Below are positions 50,901 through 59,045 of a stretch of DNA of 64,000 bases, one piece after another. A model generated the notes under the pieces. The model made no database searches, was not told the DNA's origin, and worked only from the letters and a program-made list of their open reading frames with translations. Each line of letters begins with the position of its first letter. Position 1 is the stretch's first letter. This stretch comes from an uncultured Candidatus Saccharibacteria bacterium (GTDB lineage: Bacteria > Patescibacteriota > Saccharimonadia > Saccharimonadales > Saccharimonadaceae): NCBI GenBank assembly GCA_937990725.1, contig CALKQS010000007.1, positions 1 to 64,000 of the forward strand, read 5' to 3'. Both the position numbers and the translations under genes were made by a program.

Positions 50901-51319
50901 CAGGGCCGCAGTTTGCAGAAGATGAGATCGACCTGAGCTTGCCCGTGCCTGGCCCTGGCGAGCCAGATATCGACTACTACGGCGAAGCAGAGCGAGTCGA
51001 AGCTGAGCCAATGACGGTGGAGACTGAGTGGGATGATGAGCCAACCGCGAGCGACCAAGCACACGTCAATACCATCGAAGAAGCGGCTGCCACTACCCAA
51101 AATGGCGACACTGCGCTCGCCCTCCACCAAGCACTCCAAGAAGAGAACGAAGGCAATGTCGTTGCACCAATCTACAGTGCTGAGGAATTTACCCGCGCGC
51201 CAAAGAAGTCGCGCCGCCGCCCCGAGCAAGCCGCCGGCTGGATTTGGCTGCTGTGGATCGTCATGCTACTGGCACTTGGTGCTGGCCTTGGCGCGGTCTA
51301 TTACACACTCTTTACCTAG
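47909..51319 (+). CDS. Giant acidic, disordered, tail-anchored protein
   Basis: The 1,136-residue protein is almost wholly low-complexity. It is rich in Asp, Glu, Ala, Thr, Pro, Ser and Val, with loose repeats around motifs such as D-D-x-A, PD-D and TPxPY/PLPD. The first 25 residues (DIDFDELDRAVHDLMRQSGQ) look like a folded helix. A basic patch (KKSRRRPEQ) precedes the only membrane segment at about 1110-1130, so nearly all of the chain should lie in the cytoplasm. No family is known to me. ATG 47909 follows AAAGGAAA; an upstream TTG in frame is less likely. Confidence 0.8.
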   Translation: MPDIDFDELDRAVHDLMRQSGQLPTTPDKPSEAPAATPSKDSTPSSTQAASPQQTTPAVTSARPEVNDDAQDTSTSSAQSDTSTDAAQQTDSSDDVVSAKQSPAPVPQDDADSTDETVQTNDETTATDTISDSDSNSAPARHRGVTIMPLSQQADGAELAGEPYEPVEPEPAVDRARALSESVVASEREPASMPATPEQPDTAHNDIEPAQTPSVDMVAPVQTTAEDTPSQSQPVAVVTVDPDDIITPASDDDDEDDDAYTDRAQFFGRSAARPFVAPPAREATPVDDVASVAHSDTPAPAAETDNVTSSISSDNVASEGTSAAATEEEMPATIEQVESETPTMPYQFAGEDAEGDDDDDDEALVRHLNEVNQAQDDETEPAQASVVDDLDDAFAPQPLIIPPPTEKTDDTPLSSVETAVQPADDAYTANDVPVAAPQDEPDNTTSVSDTDDANDDQLLYAPATSADTDISGVPNSSDIPDNEIVQSLGQQHEETAWPELQYDEPDNIPGVQASDVDHATPAWPEVATDSTSVADDGQTAAQVADADVLSEHVSFGDEGMPWQDELAASSTQSHVDDVAPAELLTAERAMSDAAVANDNPSSQPEEMRTEDAMPEAHVDRPLPLLSTYNEHRATPEPYLDTPLPDSQEEANAIDAADVAQNTNDTVQNTVAMQLSDTPDGQPEQLYAPTTPLFAPADDVVAKAQQIIAAHPETSTNDTPTSPQKEEDMPENAPEVVPITLSRPADQQTEPSVADASAMHTADETAPTEPNDDQAAAPSIQRPRGRFMDIVGGAAPVAAAAQTARPRVRRQGAVVEPLTSSAPVVGMDIRPAPGHELAQHHAGAASSPSASDEAKASDVGTPDGAPSADALDLQPGDEKPLSYTPFLPDVETKVDKRPLGGADTLVGDVPTLADTTPMGMYHDEHASAEQFIDALTDTSENAPSLYPADDHYPLPEQDTPETATADDEPMYQLEDHYGADRSLYPDEPADSHEASADGAGPQFAEDEIDLSLPVPGPGEPDIDYYGEAERVEAEPMTVETEWDDEPTASDQAHVNTIEEAAATTQNGDTALALHQALQEENEGNVVAPIYSAEEFTRAPKKSRRRPEQAAGWIWLLWIVMLLALGAGLGAVYYTLFT

Positions 51320-51340
51320 CGCCAGTGCAGCAGCATCCGG

Positions 51341-51346
51341 TATAAT
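51341..51346 (+). promoter_or_regulatory. -10 box of the helicase gene, leaderless
   Basis: TATAAT lies 8 nt before ATG 51355. Confidence 0.7.
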
Positions 51347-51354
51347 AGGCTACT

Positions 51355-53502
51355 ATGGATATACTTGATGGATTGAACGACGCCCAGCGTTCGGCAGTGG
51401 TGGCATCTGATGGTCCAGTCTTAATTCTCGCAGGAGCGGGCAGCGGCAAAACAAAAACGCTCACGCACCGCATTGCCTACCTCCTAACCGAGCAGGGCAT
51501 CTGGCCGAATGAGGTCTTGGCTGTTACCTTCACCAACAAAGCAGCCCGCGAGATGCGCCAGCGCCTCTGGCAGATTGCTGGGCATACCCAGGTAAGCTCG
51601 CCTCACGCGCCACAAACCGATCAACCACCTCGCTCCTTCATGCCGTGGATGGGGACATTCCATGGTATTTGCGTGCGGATCTTGCGGCGCGATGGCGCGG
51701 CTATTAGCATTCCGTCAAATTTTGTAATTTACGACGAAGATGACCGCCAAGGGCTCATCAAACAAGCGATGAAGCAGCTCTCCATCGGGACAGACAAGCT
51801 CAAGCCGCGTGCCGCCAGTGCAGCAATTAGCAAAGCTAAGAATCAACTCCTCTCGCCCAGCGACTATGCGGCTAGTGCGCGGTTTCCCTTCCAGCAGGCA
51901 GTGGCAGAGATCTACCAGCTGTATGAGCAGCTGCTGGCCGATGCAGGTGCGCTCGATTTTGACGACCTCCTGCTCGAGACGGTACGCCTCCTGCGCGGTC
52001 ACCCGACGGTGCGTCAGCGCTATCAAGCGCAGTTTAAGCATATTCTCGTTGACGAGTATCAGGACACGAATGCTGCGCAGTATCAGATCATTAAGCTGCT
52101 AGTCAACCCACAGCGTAATATCTGCGTGGTAGGAGATGACTGGCAGTCCATCTATAGCTGGCGTGGCGCAGATTTTACGAATATTCTCAATTTTGAGCGC
52201 GATTTCCCGGGGGCGCTGGTGGTGAAGCTCGAGCAAAATTATCGCTCGACGGGCGCTATTCTCGAAGCTGCTGGCAATGTAATCAACAAAAATCAGCAGC
52301 GGACGGACAAAACCCTCTGGACGGCAGCCGGCCCAGGTGCACCAGTGCAGGTGCAAGCTGCCTATGATGAAGCAGAGGAGGCGTATACCATTGCCAGCCA
52401 GATTGCTGCGCAGGTGGCGATGGGTGAGCGCGACTATAGCGACTTTGCTGTCTTGTATCGCACCAACGCCCAGAGCTATGCCTTCGAGCGGGCCTTCAAC
52501 CAGCAGCGCGTGCCATACCAGTTGGTTGGTGGGGTGCGGTTTTATGACCGTAAGGAGATTAAGGATATCTTGGCCTATCTGCGCCTTATCTACCAGCCAA
52601 ATGACCGCGTGAGCTTTAGCCGGATCGCTAATGTACCAACGCGGGGGATTGGCGCAACGAGCCTGGAGAAGTTCCTCATCTGGCAGAGCACTAGCGGGCT
52701 CGATATCATTAGTGCGCTGGTTAATGCCCGCCAGGCAGCGGCACTGACGAAGCGGGCGCAGACTGCCCTGACGCAGCTGGGCCAGTTGTTACGCGGCTTC
52801 CAAGCGCAGGTCGAGGCTGCGGCCGACCCAAGCCAATTGATTGATGATGTGATTACCAAGACGGGCTACCGCGACTATGTTCTTGATGGCTCACCCCAGG
52901 CCGATGATCGCGAGGCCAACCTCAGCGCACTGCTGTCTGATGCGCGGGCCTTTGCCAGTATGCCGGACTTTCTTGAGGAAGTTGCGCTTATGTCTTCGGT
53001 CGATCAAGCGACGGGTGTGCACAGCGTGACGCTGATGACGCTCCACGCTGCCAAGGGGTTGGAGTTTCCGGTGGTGTATATGGTGGGGCTTGAGGATGGC
53101 CTATTTCCCAGTGCTCGGGCGCTCGAGGAGGGGCCAGCCGCACTCGAAGAGGAGCGTCGCCTCTGTTATGTGGGGATGACACGCGCTCGACAGGAGCTCT
53201 ATATGAGCTATGCGCAGAGCCGCTTGCAATTTGGTAGCCGCAGCTACAACAGCCCATCACGCTTTCTCGACGATATGGGCATGAGCCTGTCGATGGTGCA
53301 TACCGAACCAGCTACATCAGTGTATGACGATGCGCTCGATGAGGTAATGCCGTATGAGGTTGGCGATATGGTGCGGTCGCTCCAGTTTGGCGATGGTGAG
53401 GTGATCGACATCGATGGCATGGCAGTGAGTGTGCGCTTTACAAATGGCTCTACCAAGAAGCTCAATGTGCAGTATGCCCGCCTTGAGAAAATTACTCCCT
53501 AG
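51355..53502 (+). CDS. pcrA: UvrD/PcrA/Rep-type DNA helicase
   Basis: This is a 715-residue superfamily 1A helicase. In order it has the Q motif (LNDAQRSAV), Walker A (GAGSGKTKTL), motif II (DEYQDTN), motif III (GDDWQSIYSWRGAD), motif IV (QNYRS), motif V (TLHAAKGLEFPVVY) and motif VI (YVGMTRARQEL). The C-terminus has a Tudor-like segment (VGDMVRSLQFGDGEVIDIDG) as in PcrA/UvrD, which binds RNA polymerase. It unwinds DNA 3'-5' in repair. PcrA versus UvrD is a naming choice only. Confidence 0.94.
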   Translation: MDILDGLNDAQRSAVVASDGPVLILAGAGSGKTKTLTHRIAYLLTEQGIWPNEVLAVTFTNKAAREMRQRLWQIAGHTQVSSPHAPQTDQPPRSFMPWMGTFHGICVRILRRDGAAISIPSNFVIYDEDDRQGLIKQAMKQLSIGTDKLKPRAASAAISKAKNQLLSPSDYAASARFPFQQAVAEIYQLYEQLLADAGALDFDDLLLETVRLLRGHPTVRQRYQAQFKHILVDEYQDTNAAQYQIIKLLVNPQRNICVVGDDWQSIYSWRGADFTNILNFERDFPGALVVKLEQNYRSTGAILEAAGNVINKNQQRTDKTLWTAAGPGAPVQVQAAYDEAEEAYTIASQIAAQVAMGERDYSDFAVLYRTNAQSYAFERAFNQQRVPYQLVGGVRFYDRKEIKDILAYLRLIYQPNDRVSFSRIANVPTRGIGATSLEKFLIWQSTSGLDIISALVNARQAAALTKRAQTALTQLGQLLRGFQAQVEAAADPSQLIDDVITKTGYRDYVLDGSPQADDREANLSALLSDARAFASMPDFLEEVALMSSVDQATGVHSVTLMTLHAAKGLEFPVVYMVGLEDGLFPSARALEEGPAALEEERRLCYVGMTRARQELYMSYAQSRLQFGSRSYNSPSRFLDDMGMSLSMVHTEPATSVYDDALDEVMPYEVGDMVRSLQFGDGEVIDIDGMAVSVRFTNGSTKKLNVQYARLEKITP

Positions 53503-53529
53503 AATTACCCGTCATCAGCCAAAAAATGC

Positions 53530-53535
53530 TATACT
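53530..53535 (+). promoter_or_regulatory. Extended -10 box of murE, leaderless
   Basis: ATGC-TATACT lies 6 nt before ATG 53542. Confidence 0.7.
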
Positions 53536-53541
53536 AAAAAA

Positions 53542-54837
53542 ATGAAAAACACACTTGTAAAGCAGCTGCGCCGCCTCTTGCCCGCAGCGATGATTCACAC
53601 TCTCGAAGAAGCGTATCGGCGGAGCCGCATTGCCCTGGTAGCGGCACGCTATGGCAACCCAGCGAGGCACCTGCGCGTCATTGCCGTGACGGGTACGAAT
53701 GGTAAGACGACCACTGTTAATTACATCAATGAAATCCTCAAAGCCGGTGGCCGCCGCACCGCAATGTTCTCCACAGCACTGATCGAGGTGGCAGGCCAGC
53801 GCCAGCTCAACGACCTCAATGCGACGGTTGGCTCTACCGCGCGGATGCAGCAGTTCTTTGCTGAGGCTAAGCGAGCCAACGTGGACTTTGTTGTGTTAGA
53901 AATTACCAGTCACGCACTTGATCAACATAAGCTTGATGGTGTGCCAATTGACGTTGCAATCATGACCAACCTCACCCAAGATCACCTCGACTACCATAAG
54001 ACGATGGAGCGCTATGCCGCCGCCAAAGGTAAACTCTTTGCCCGGAAGCCGCGCTTTATTGTGCTCAACCGTGATGACGAATGGTTTCCATTCTTTGACA
54101 AGTACATGGCGCGTGAGCAGAAGATTACCTATGGTCAAGATGCAGCTGCCACAGCCCGCATCACGCAGGCAGCGACCCGCAAAGAGGGTGGCAGTGCAAC
54201 GGTGCTTTTTGGTGATGCGACAAAGCTACCACTGACAACACATCTTCCGGGGATATTTAATATTTACAACATGACGGCTGCAGCGGCTGCTTGCCAATTG
54301 CTGGGCGTCGCACCAGCGGACATTGCTCGGGGCGTGGCTAACCTCACTGGCGTGCCAGGGCGCTTCGAGCGTGTACCGGTGGATACGCCATACGATGTGG
54401 TAGTCGATTATGCCCACACCCCTGACGCACTCGAGAAGCTACTGACCTCGGCGCGGGCCATTACCAAGCAGCGTATCATCTTGGTGTTTGGCGCGACGGG
54501 CGATCGCGACAAAGCGAAGCGACCCATCATGGGTGAGATTGCTGCTCGTCTGGCCGACCAGATCATCGTTACCGACGAGGAAAGCTACAACGAAGAGCCA
54601 GCCGGCATTCGCCAGGCAATCCTGCGCGGCATCCACCAGGCTGGCGGGGTAGACCACACCAAGGAGATTGCCGACCGGCGCGAGGCTATTGCTCAGGCGC
54701 TCGCCATCGCCCGGGCAGGCGATACTATTCTTATCACTGGTATGGGCCATGAGCAATTTCGTATCATCAACGGCCAGCGCCAACCATGGAATGACGCGGC
54801 AGTGGTGCGAAGTTTGGTTGCTGAGCATAAGCAGTAG
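53542..54837 (+). CDS. murE: MurE-type Mur ligase
   Basis: The 431-residue Mur ligase has the ATP loop VTGTNGKTTT. The MurE-like middle contains NATVGSTARMQQFF, ITSHALDQHKLDG and TNLTQDHLDYHKTM with the carbamylated Lys region, and VDYAHTPDALEKLL begins the C-terminal domain. It should add the third residue of the peptidoglycan stem peptide. The DAP-recognition motif DNPR is absent (TDEESYNEEP instead), so the amino acid cannot be predicted. The N-terminal UDP-binding domain is short compared with the usual 480-500 residues. Confidence 0.88.
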   Translation: MKNTLVKQLRRLLPAAMIHTLEEAYRRSRIALVAARYGNPARHLRVIAVTGTNGKTTTVNYINEILKAGGRRTAMFSTALIEVAGQRQLNDLNATVGSTARMQQFFAEAKRANVDFVVLEITSHALDQHKLDGVPIDVAIMTNLTQDHLDYHKTMERYAAAKGKLFARKPRFIVLNRDDEWFPFFDKYMAREQKITYGQDAAATARITQAATRKEGGSATVLFGDATKLPLTTHLPGIFNIYNMTAAAAACQLLGVAPADIARGVANLTGVPGRFERVPVDTPYDVVVDYAHTPDALEKLLTSARAITKQRIILVFGATGDRDKAKRPIMGEIAARLADQIIVTDEESYNEEPAGIRQAILRGIHQAGGVDHTKEIADRREAIAQALAIARAGDTILITGMGHEQFRIINGQRQPWNDAAVVRSLVAEHKQ

Positions 54838-54918
54838 CGATATTCCGACCCCTGATACAGTGAGGCTTTAAGGCGGGCTTTTGCAGGCTATCCACTAGCT
54901 TTTTTGCCCACATTTTGC

Positions 54919-54953
54919 TATACTACATCGTAGCGTACATTGCTACGCAGATT
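54919..54953 (+). promoter_or_regulatory. Promoter and short hairpin leader of the Rpf-like gene
   Basis: TTTGC-TATACT (54919-54924) is followed by a leader of about 23 nt that contains the hairpin CGTAGC-gtacatt-GCTACG. Confidence 0.5.
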
Positions 54954-56123
54954 ATGATACAGTCTATTCCATTTTTGAAGTTTCTCTCGCCACGCAATCT
55001 TGCTGTCGCTGGTATGGTTGCGCTGGTTGGTATTGGCTTGTGGCGGATTCCGTCTGTCCATGCGGCGTCGCGCCAGCCGGGTAGTGGTGAGCATATCATC
55101 ACACTGCACGAAGGCGCAGCCAAGCGCGGGTTCTATACCAAGGCGACTACCTTGCGTGATGCGTTGCGTGAGGCAAATGTGCGACTGGATAGCAAAGATC
55201 GCACTGAGCCTGAGCTTGATACACCACTAGAGAGCGCCTCGTACGAAGTAAACATCTATCGAGCGCGACCAGTGGTGATTCGCGATGGTGGGGCAGATAC
55301 GAAGCTTATTACCGCTTATCGCACGGGCAAGCAGATTGCTGAGCAGGCGGGTATTCCACTGCACGATGAAGACCAAGCGGTGCTGGCTCGCTCGCGCGAT
55401 ATCATTGCTGATGGGGCAGCGGAGGTAATGACGATCCGCCGCGCAACACCCTTTACGCTTGTATTTTATGGCAAAACCATCCAGGCGTACACGATGGAGA
55501 AGACGGTCGGCGCAATGCTTAAGGCTAAGAAAATTACCCTAGGTGCTGATGATACGCTATCGGTACCGGTTAATGCGCCACTGACGACTGGTATGACAGT
55601 AGAGCTCTGGCGTAATGGTAAGCAGACGGTGACGGTAGAGGAAGAAGTCGATTTCAAGACGGAGGAGATTAAGGATGCCGACCGCGAGCGTGGCAAAAAA
55701 GAAGTCAAGACTGAGGGTAAAAAAGGCAAGAAGGCCGTGACGTACGAGATTATTATGAAGAATGGCCGCGAAGAGTCGCGCAAGCAGCTCAGTAGTGTGG
55801 TAACGCAAGAGCCAGTCAACCGGGTCGAGATCGTGGGGACGAAGAAGAAGTCGGTCGATACTACCTTTAGTGGTGATTTTGCAGGGGCACTAGCAAAACT
55901 ACGTAGCTGCGAAGGGGGTTACACCTCAAATACTGGCAATGGTTACTACGGTGCGTATCAATTTGACATCAAGACCTGGGGTGGCTTTGGTGGCTATGCC
56001 AATGCAGCAGAAGCACCACCAGAGGTCCAAGACCAAAAAGCCTGGGAAACGTACCAGCGTCGTGGCTGGCAACCCTGGCCAACATGTAAGAATAAGATGG
56101 GACTGCAAGACATCTACCGCTAG
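54954..56123 (+). CDS. Resuscitation-promoting-factor-like muralytic protein
   Basis: This is a 389-residue secreted protein. A signal or anchor segment (about 14-34, ending VHAA) is followed by DUF348-type repeats (about 45-170) and a G5 domain (about 215-305, with TEEIKDADRERGKKEV). A C-terminal Rpf transglycosylase-like domain follows (SCEGGYTSNTGNGYYGAYQFDIKTW ... QRRGWQPWPTC), with the catalytic Glu in SCEGG. Rpf proteins cleave peptidoglycan and can wake dormant actinobacteria. The frame is open upstream; I chose ATG 54954 before the signal segment. It forms an operon with the next gene. Confidence 0.92.
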   Translation: MIQSIPFLKFLSPRNLAVAGMVALVGIGLWRIPSVHAASRQPGSGEHIITLHEGAAKRGFYTKATTLRDALREANVRLDSKDRTEPELDTPLESASYEVNIYRARPVVIRDGGADTKLITAYRTGKQIAEQAGIPLHDEDQAVLARSRDIIADGAAEVMTIRRATPFTLVFYGKTIQAYTMEKTVGAMLKAKKITLGADDTLSVPVNAPLTTGMTVELWRNGKQTVTVEEEVDFKTEEIKDADRERGKKEVKTEGKKGKKAVTYEIIMKNGREESRKQLSSVVTQEPVNRVEIVGTKKKSVDTTFSGDFAGALAKLRSCEGGYTSNTGNGYYGAYQFDIKTWGGFGGYANAAEAPPEVQDQKAWETYQRRGWQPWPTCKNKMGLQDIYR

Positions 56124-56144
56124 CAGCCTAGCTAAGAGAACGAG

Positions 56145-57191
56145 ATGATTACGAAGAGCCTCTATCGTCTGTGGCAGCATCGTCAACCGATGATTGCCTG
56201 CTTGCTGGGGCTGAGTGTCATAAGCGGTCTTGTCGTGGCAAGCTATGCTTCGGCCCAGAGCCCAGCAGCAGTGCCAGCTCGACTTGTTACTGTGGTGGAG
56301 AATGGTCGAGAGCGTGCTGTGTACTCGACTGCTTCGTCTGTGCGGGAGCTCATCGCTACCTCGGGTATGAAGATCGATGCCTCGCATGACTCCGTCTCGC
56401 CCCACCTTGATGAGTCGCTAGCACAAGCAGCGCCAACAGTGACAATCCAGCGTGCTCGGTTAGTTACTGTGATAGATGGTAAGAAACGTTCTCGTGTGCT
56501 CACCGCAGCACAAACGCCGCAGGATATTGCCAAGGCGGCTGGTATGGTACTCTACCGCGAGGATAGAGTCAGCTTCCAGACACCTGGCAACATTGCACTG
56601 GACGGGCCAAGTGAGATGATGACTATTCACCGCGCACCAACACATACAGTGACAGCGGAGGAGCCGATTGCATTTGCGACTGAGATTATCAAAGATAAGC
56701 AGCAATTCATCGGTAGCAAAACAATTAAGCGAGCTGGTCAGCCAGGCATTCGCCGCTTAACCTATACGGTCGAGATGAAGGATGGCACTGAAGTGCAGCG
56801 TCGCCTGACGGCGCAAACAGTGGTAAAGCAGCCGATTGCACAAGTAGAGGTAGTCGGGATAAAGCCCAAGAATCCATTGACGAAGAGCAAGGGTGCGCAT
56901 CACTTTACTGATAGCAAAGGGGTGAGCCACCGCGAGACATACTACGATTTGCCGATGAACGTCGCAATGCATAACTGTGGTGGCGGCACTTATACCATTC
57001 GCGGTGATGGGGCTAAGGTTGATAAAGACGGCTACATCCTCGTGGCGGCGAATTATAGCAACTACCCACGCTGCTCGGTGGTTGAAACAAGCATGGGCCC
57101 AGGCAAAGTGTACGATACCGGTAGCTTTGCCACCAAGCATCCACACGGCTTTGACCTCGCGACGGATTGGACAAAAGCGGATGGCAAGTAA
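56145..57191 (+). CDS. DUF348/G5/3D-domain cell-wall protein
   Basis: The 348-residue protein has a signal segment (about 16-38, ending SYASAQ), two DUF348 repeats (about 45-165) and a G5 domain (about 175-250). The C-terminal domain of about 85 residues holds a double-psi-barrel pattern (GPGKVYDTGSFATKHPHGFDLATDW) with the conserved aspartates of the 3D group, as in YabE/MltA-like enzymes. It probably binds or cleaves peptidoglycan. It lies 21 nt after the Rpf-like gene and shares its first two domain types. Confidence 0.87.
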   Translation: MITKSLYRLWQHRQPMIACLLGLSVISGLVVASYASAQSPAAVPARLVTVVENGRERAVYSTASSVRELIATSGMKIDASHDSVSPHLDESLAQAAPTVTIQRARLVTVIDGKKRSRVLTAAQTPQDIAKAAGMVLYREDRVSFQTPGNIALDGPSEMMTIHRAPTHTVTAEEPIAFATEIIKDKQQFIGSKTIKRAGQPGIRRLTYTVEMKDGTEVQRRLTAQTVVKQPIAQVEVVGIKPKNPLTKSKGAHHFTDSKGVSHRETYYDLPMNVAMHNCGGGTYTIRGDGAKVDKDGYILVAANYSNYPRCSVVETSMGPGKVYDTGSFATKHPHGFDLATDWTKADGK

Positions 57192-57215
57192 ATACTGCGC
57201 AGAATCCTGATATGC

Positions 57216-58904
57216 TTATTGCGCTGCTGCGACGGTCTCGGCGTATAGTTGTTCGAATGTCTTCTTTTTACCCTGACCTTGTCCACCAAATCGTTTGCCG
57301 CTCCGCCGACGGAAATTTTTACCATGGTGCCGTTTTTCTGGGTTGTCTCGGGCTGAGCGTGCTCGCCCAACAGCATCTGAGCGGTTGATCTCGCGCATAA
57401 TAGAGGAAATATCACGCGAAGTCAGTGACGTATGAGCGGCCTCATCAGATTGTTTTGTTGTGTGAGAGTGATGTTTTGTTGCCGCTGACCGCGTAGTACG
57501 CTTTTTGATAGTATGCTGTTTTTTGGGCGGCGGTGCTTGTTCTTGTGTGGTGGGTTGGTTCTGAAAACCAGGAGTATAATCCATTAAGACGAGATCGCGT
57601 TTTGCGAGACATGCAAAGAGCTCGTCTTGGGCGTGGCTCGGCATATCGATGCCAAACTCATGATAAAGAACACTGATAACACGGCGTTTTGTGGGGCGCT
57701 GTGCTGGGTCAAGCTCTGCTACTAATTGGTATACCATATCGGCAATAGCAGTTGGATCAGGAGTGGTAGTGTGCTCATACACTGTGCTTATTTGACTATG
57801 ATCAGCCAGCGTTGTTGCTGAGCGCTCGGTGTCTAGGTTGTCAGGCTGGTGAGTATCCGATGAGTGAGGCGTATGTGTTAGTAGCTCGTGAGGTGATGGT
57901 GTGTTGGGGTGAGATGGGCGAGTATCGTGATCAGTATCCGGACGGGTATCGACTACAATGACGGCGGGGTTGAGCTGATACGTGCGCCCACGCCGCTGAC
58001 CAAGTGCTTGCACAACAGGGGTTGATTCGTCTGTCAGCCAGGCAAGTTGTGATAGCAAAACGCGGGCGCTGCGAGAAAAAGCGGTTCGTCTTATATTCTC
58101 GCTGCGTGCATGAGGTTGAAAACCTTGCTCGCGGATATCATGAGAACGCATCACTTCGTTGCGATGGCAGAGGAGGGTATTGAAGATAAATAATTCATCT
58201 CCAGATAGGATGGTGCGATGATCTCCGATAGCAATAGTACCATCGCTTTCTATTGTTAGAGTGATTGGGTCAACATCCTCAGGTGGGTTTACTGCAGGAA
58301 TGTAGTCGGGTGACACGATACGAGCGTAGAGATCAGGCATTCCCTGCTTATCACGTGCTTCAACAGAGGATACTGCAGTGGCTGGTTCTGATGATAGCTC
58401 GGCGTTGGCCTCATCTGCTAGGGGTGTGGTCTCTAATGTCTTAGATGGTGACAGTGTTTCCAATGGTTGAGCTGCCTCAGATTTGCCTGCGGAAGAAGTA
58501 GGAGGATCCGCCTCGGAAAGTGATTGTAGTGATGATGGTATGTTGTGCTCTTGAGAGTCTATAGCAAGAGTGGGATCAATAATAGGCTTAGGGCTATCTG
58601 ATAATAGTGAGACGTCTGGCTTAGTAACTGCCTGAAATCCATAACTAGCAAGCTGTGGGATAAATGACATGCTAAGCTCTGCTATGTGCGCGAGCTGTGC
58701 TTGAATTCGTTGGTGGCGACGTTCTTCTGTTTCTTCTGTTTCTTCTGTTTCTTCGCTATGCTTATGAGTAGCCCAATATCCAACAGCGGCGGAGCCAATG
58801 AGCGCGACTTGCTCTTCAATGCTGCGAAGCTTTTCTTCAAGTAGCTCGGGTAGAGATAAGTGATAAGAGTCTGAAGGTGTGTCTGAGGTTTCTTTGGTAT
58901 CCAT
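57216..58904 (-). CDS. Protein with a winged-helix-like centre and basic tail
   Basis: The 562-residue protein has a helical acidic start with a tandem EET repeat (four copies of a 9-nt unit near 58725-58760) and a disordered middle. At about 215-315 a segment resembles an OmpR-type winged helix (TLTIESDGTIAIGDHRTILS, DELFIFNTLL, RTYQLNPAVIVV). The very basic C-terminus (GKNFRRRSGKRFGG) suggests nucleic-acid binding. No family name is known to me. The start is fixed by a promoter TTGTGT-17-CATAAT 6 nt upstream. It is convergent with the 3D-domain gene. Confidence 0.72.
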   Translation of the reverse strand: MDTKETSDTPSDSYHLSLPELLEEKLRSIEEQVALIGSAAVGYWATHKHSEETEETEETEERRHQRIQAQLAHIAELSMSFIPQLASYGFQAVTKPDVSLLSDSPKPIIDPTLAIDSQEHNIPSSLQSLSEADPPTSSAGKSEAAQPLETLSPSKTLETTPLADEANAELSSEPATAVSSVEARDKQGMPDLYARIVSPDYIPAVNPPEDVDPITLTIESDGTIAIGDHRTILSGDELFIFNTLLCHRNEVMRSHDIREQGFQPHARSENIRRTAFSRSARVLLSQLAWLTDESTPVVQALGQRRGRTYQLNPAVIVVDTRPDTDHDTRPSHPNTPSPHELLTHTPHSSDTHQPDNLDTERSATTLADHSQISTVYEHTTTPDPTAIADMVYQLVAELDPAQRPTKRRVISVLYHEFGIDMPSHAQDELFACLAKRDLVLMDYTPGFQNQPTTQEQAPPPKKQHTIKKRTTRSAATKHHSHTTKQSDEAAHTSLTSRDISSIMREINRSDAVGRARSARDNPEKRHHGKNFRRRSGKRFGGQGQGKKKTFEQLYAETVAAAQ

Positions 58905-58910
58905 GTATGG

Positions 58911-58939
58911 ATTATGCCATAGTACATAGATTTACACAA
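58911..58939 (-). promoter_or_regulatory. Promoter of the winged-helix-like gene
   Basis: On the minus strand TTGTGT (plus 58934-58939), a 17-nt spacer and CATAAT (plus 58911-58916), 6 nt before the start at 58904. Confidence 0.75.
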
Positions 58940-58983
58940 TATTTTTCCACTTTAGCCACCATTTTTTATGTTTTATCCCTCCC

Positions 58984-59015
58984 AACTATAGTACAAATCG
59001 ATTTGTACTATAGTT
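58984..59015. repeat. 32-bp perfect palindrome
   Basis: AACTATAGTACAAATC is followed directly by its exact reverse complement, with ATCGAT at the centre. It lies about 80 bp upstream of a divergent gene start and could be an operator for a dimeric regulator or a cruciform. Confidence 0.9.
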
Positions 59016-59045
59016 ACCCTGTTTTTTCTCTGTTAGCGTCGGTTC

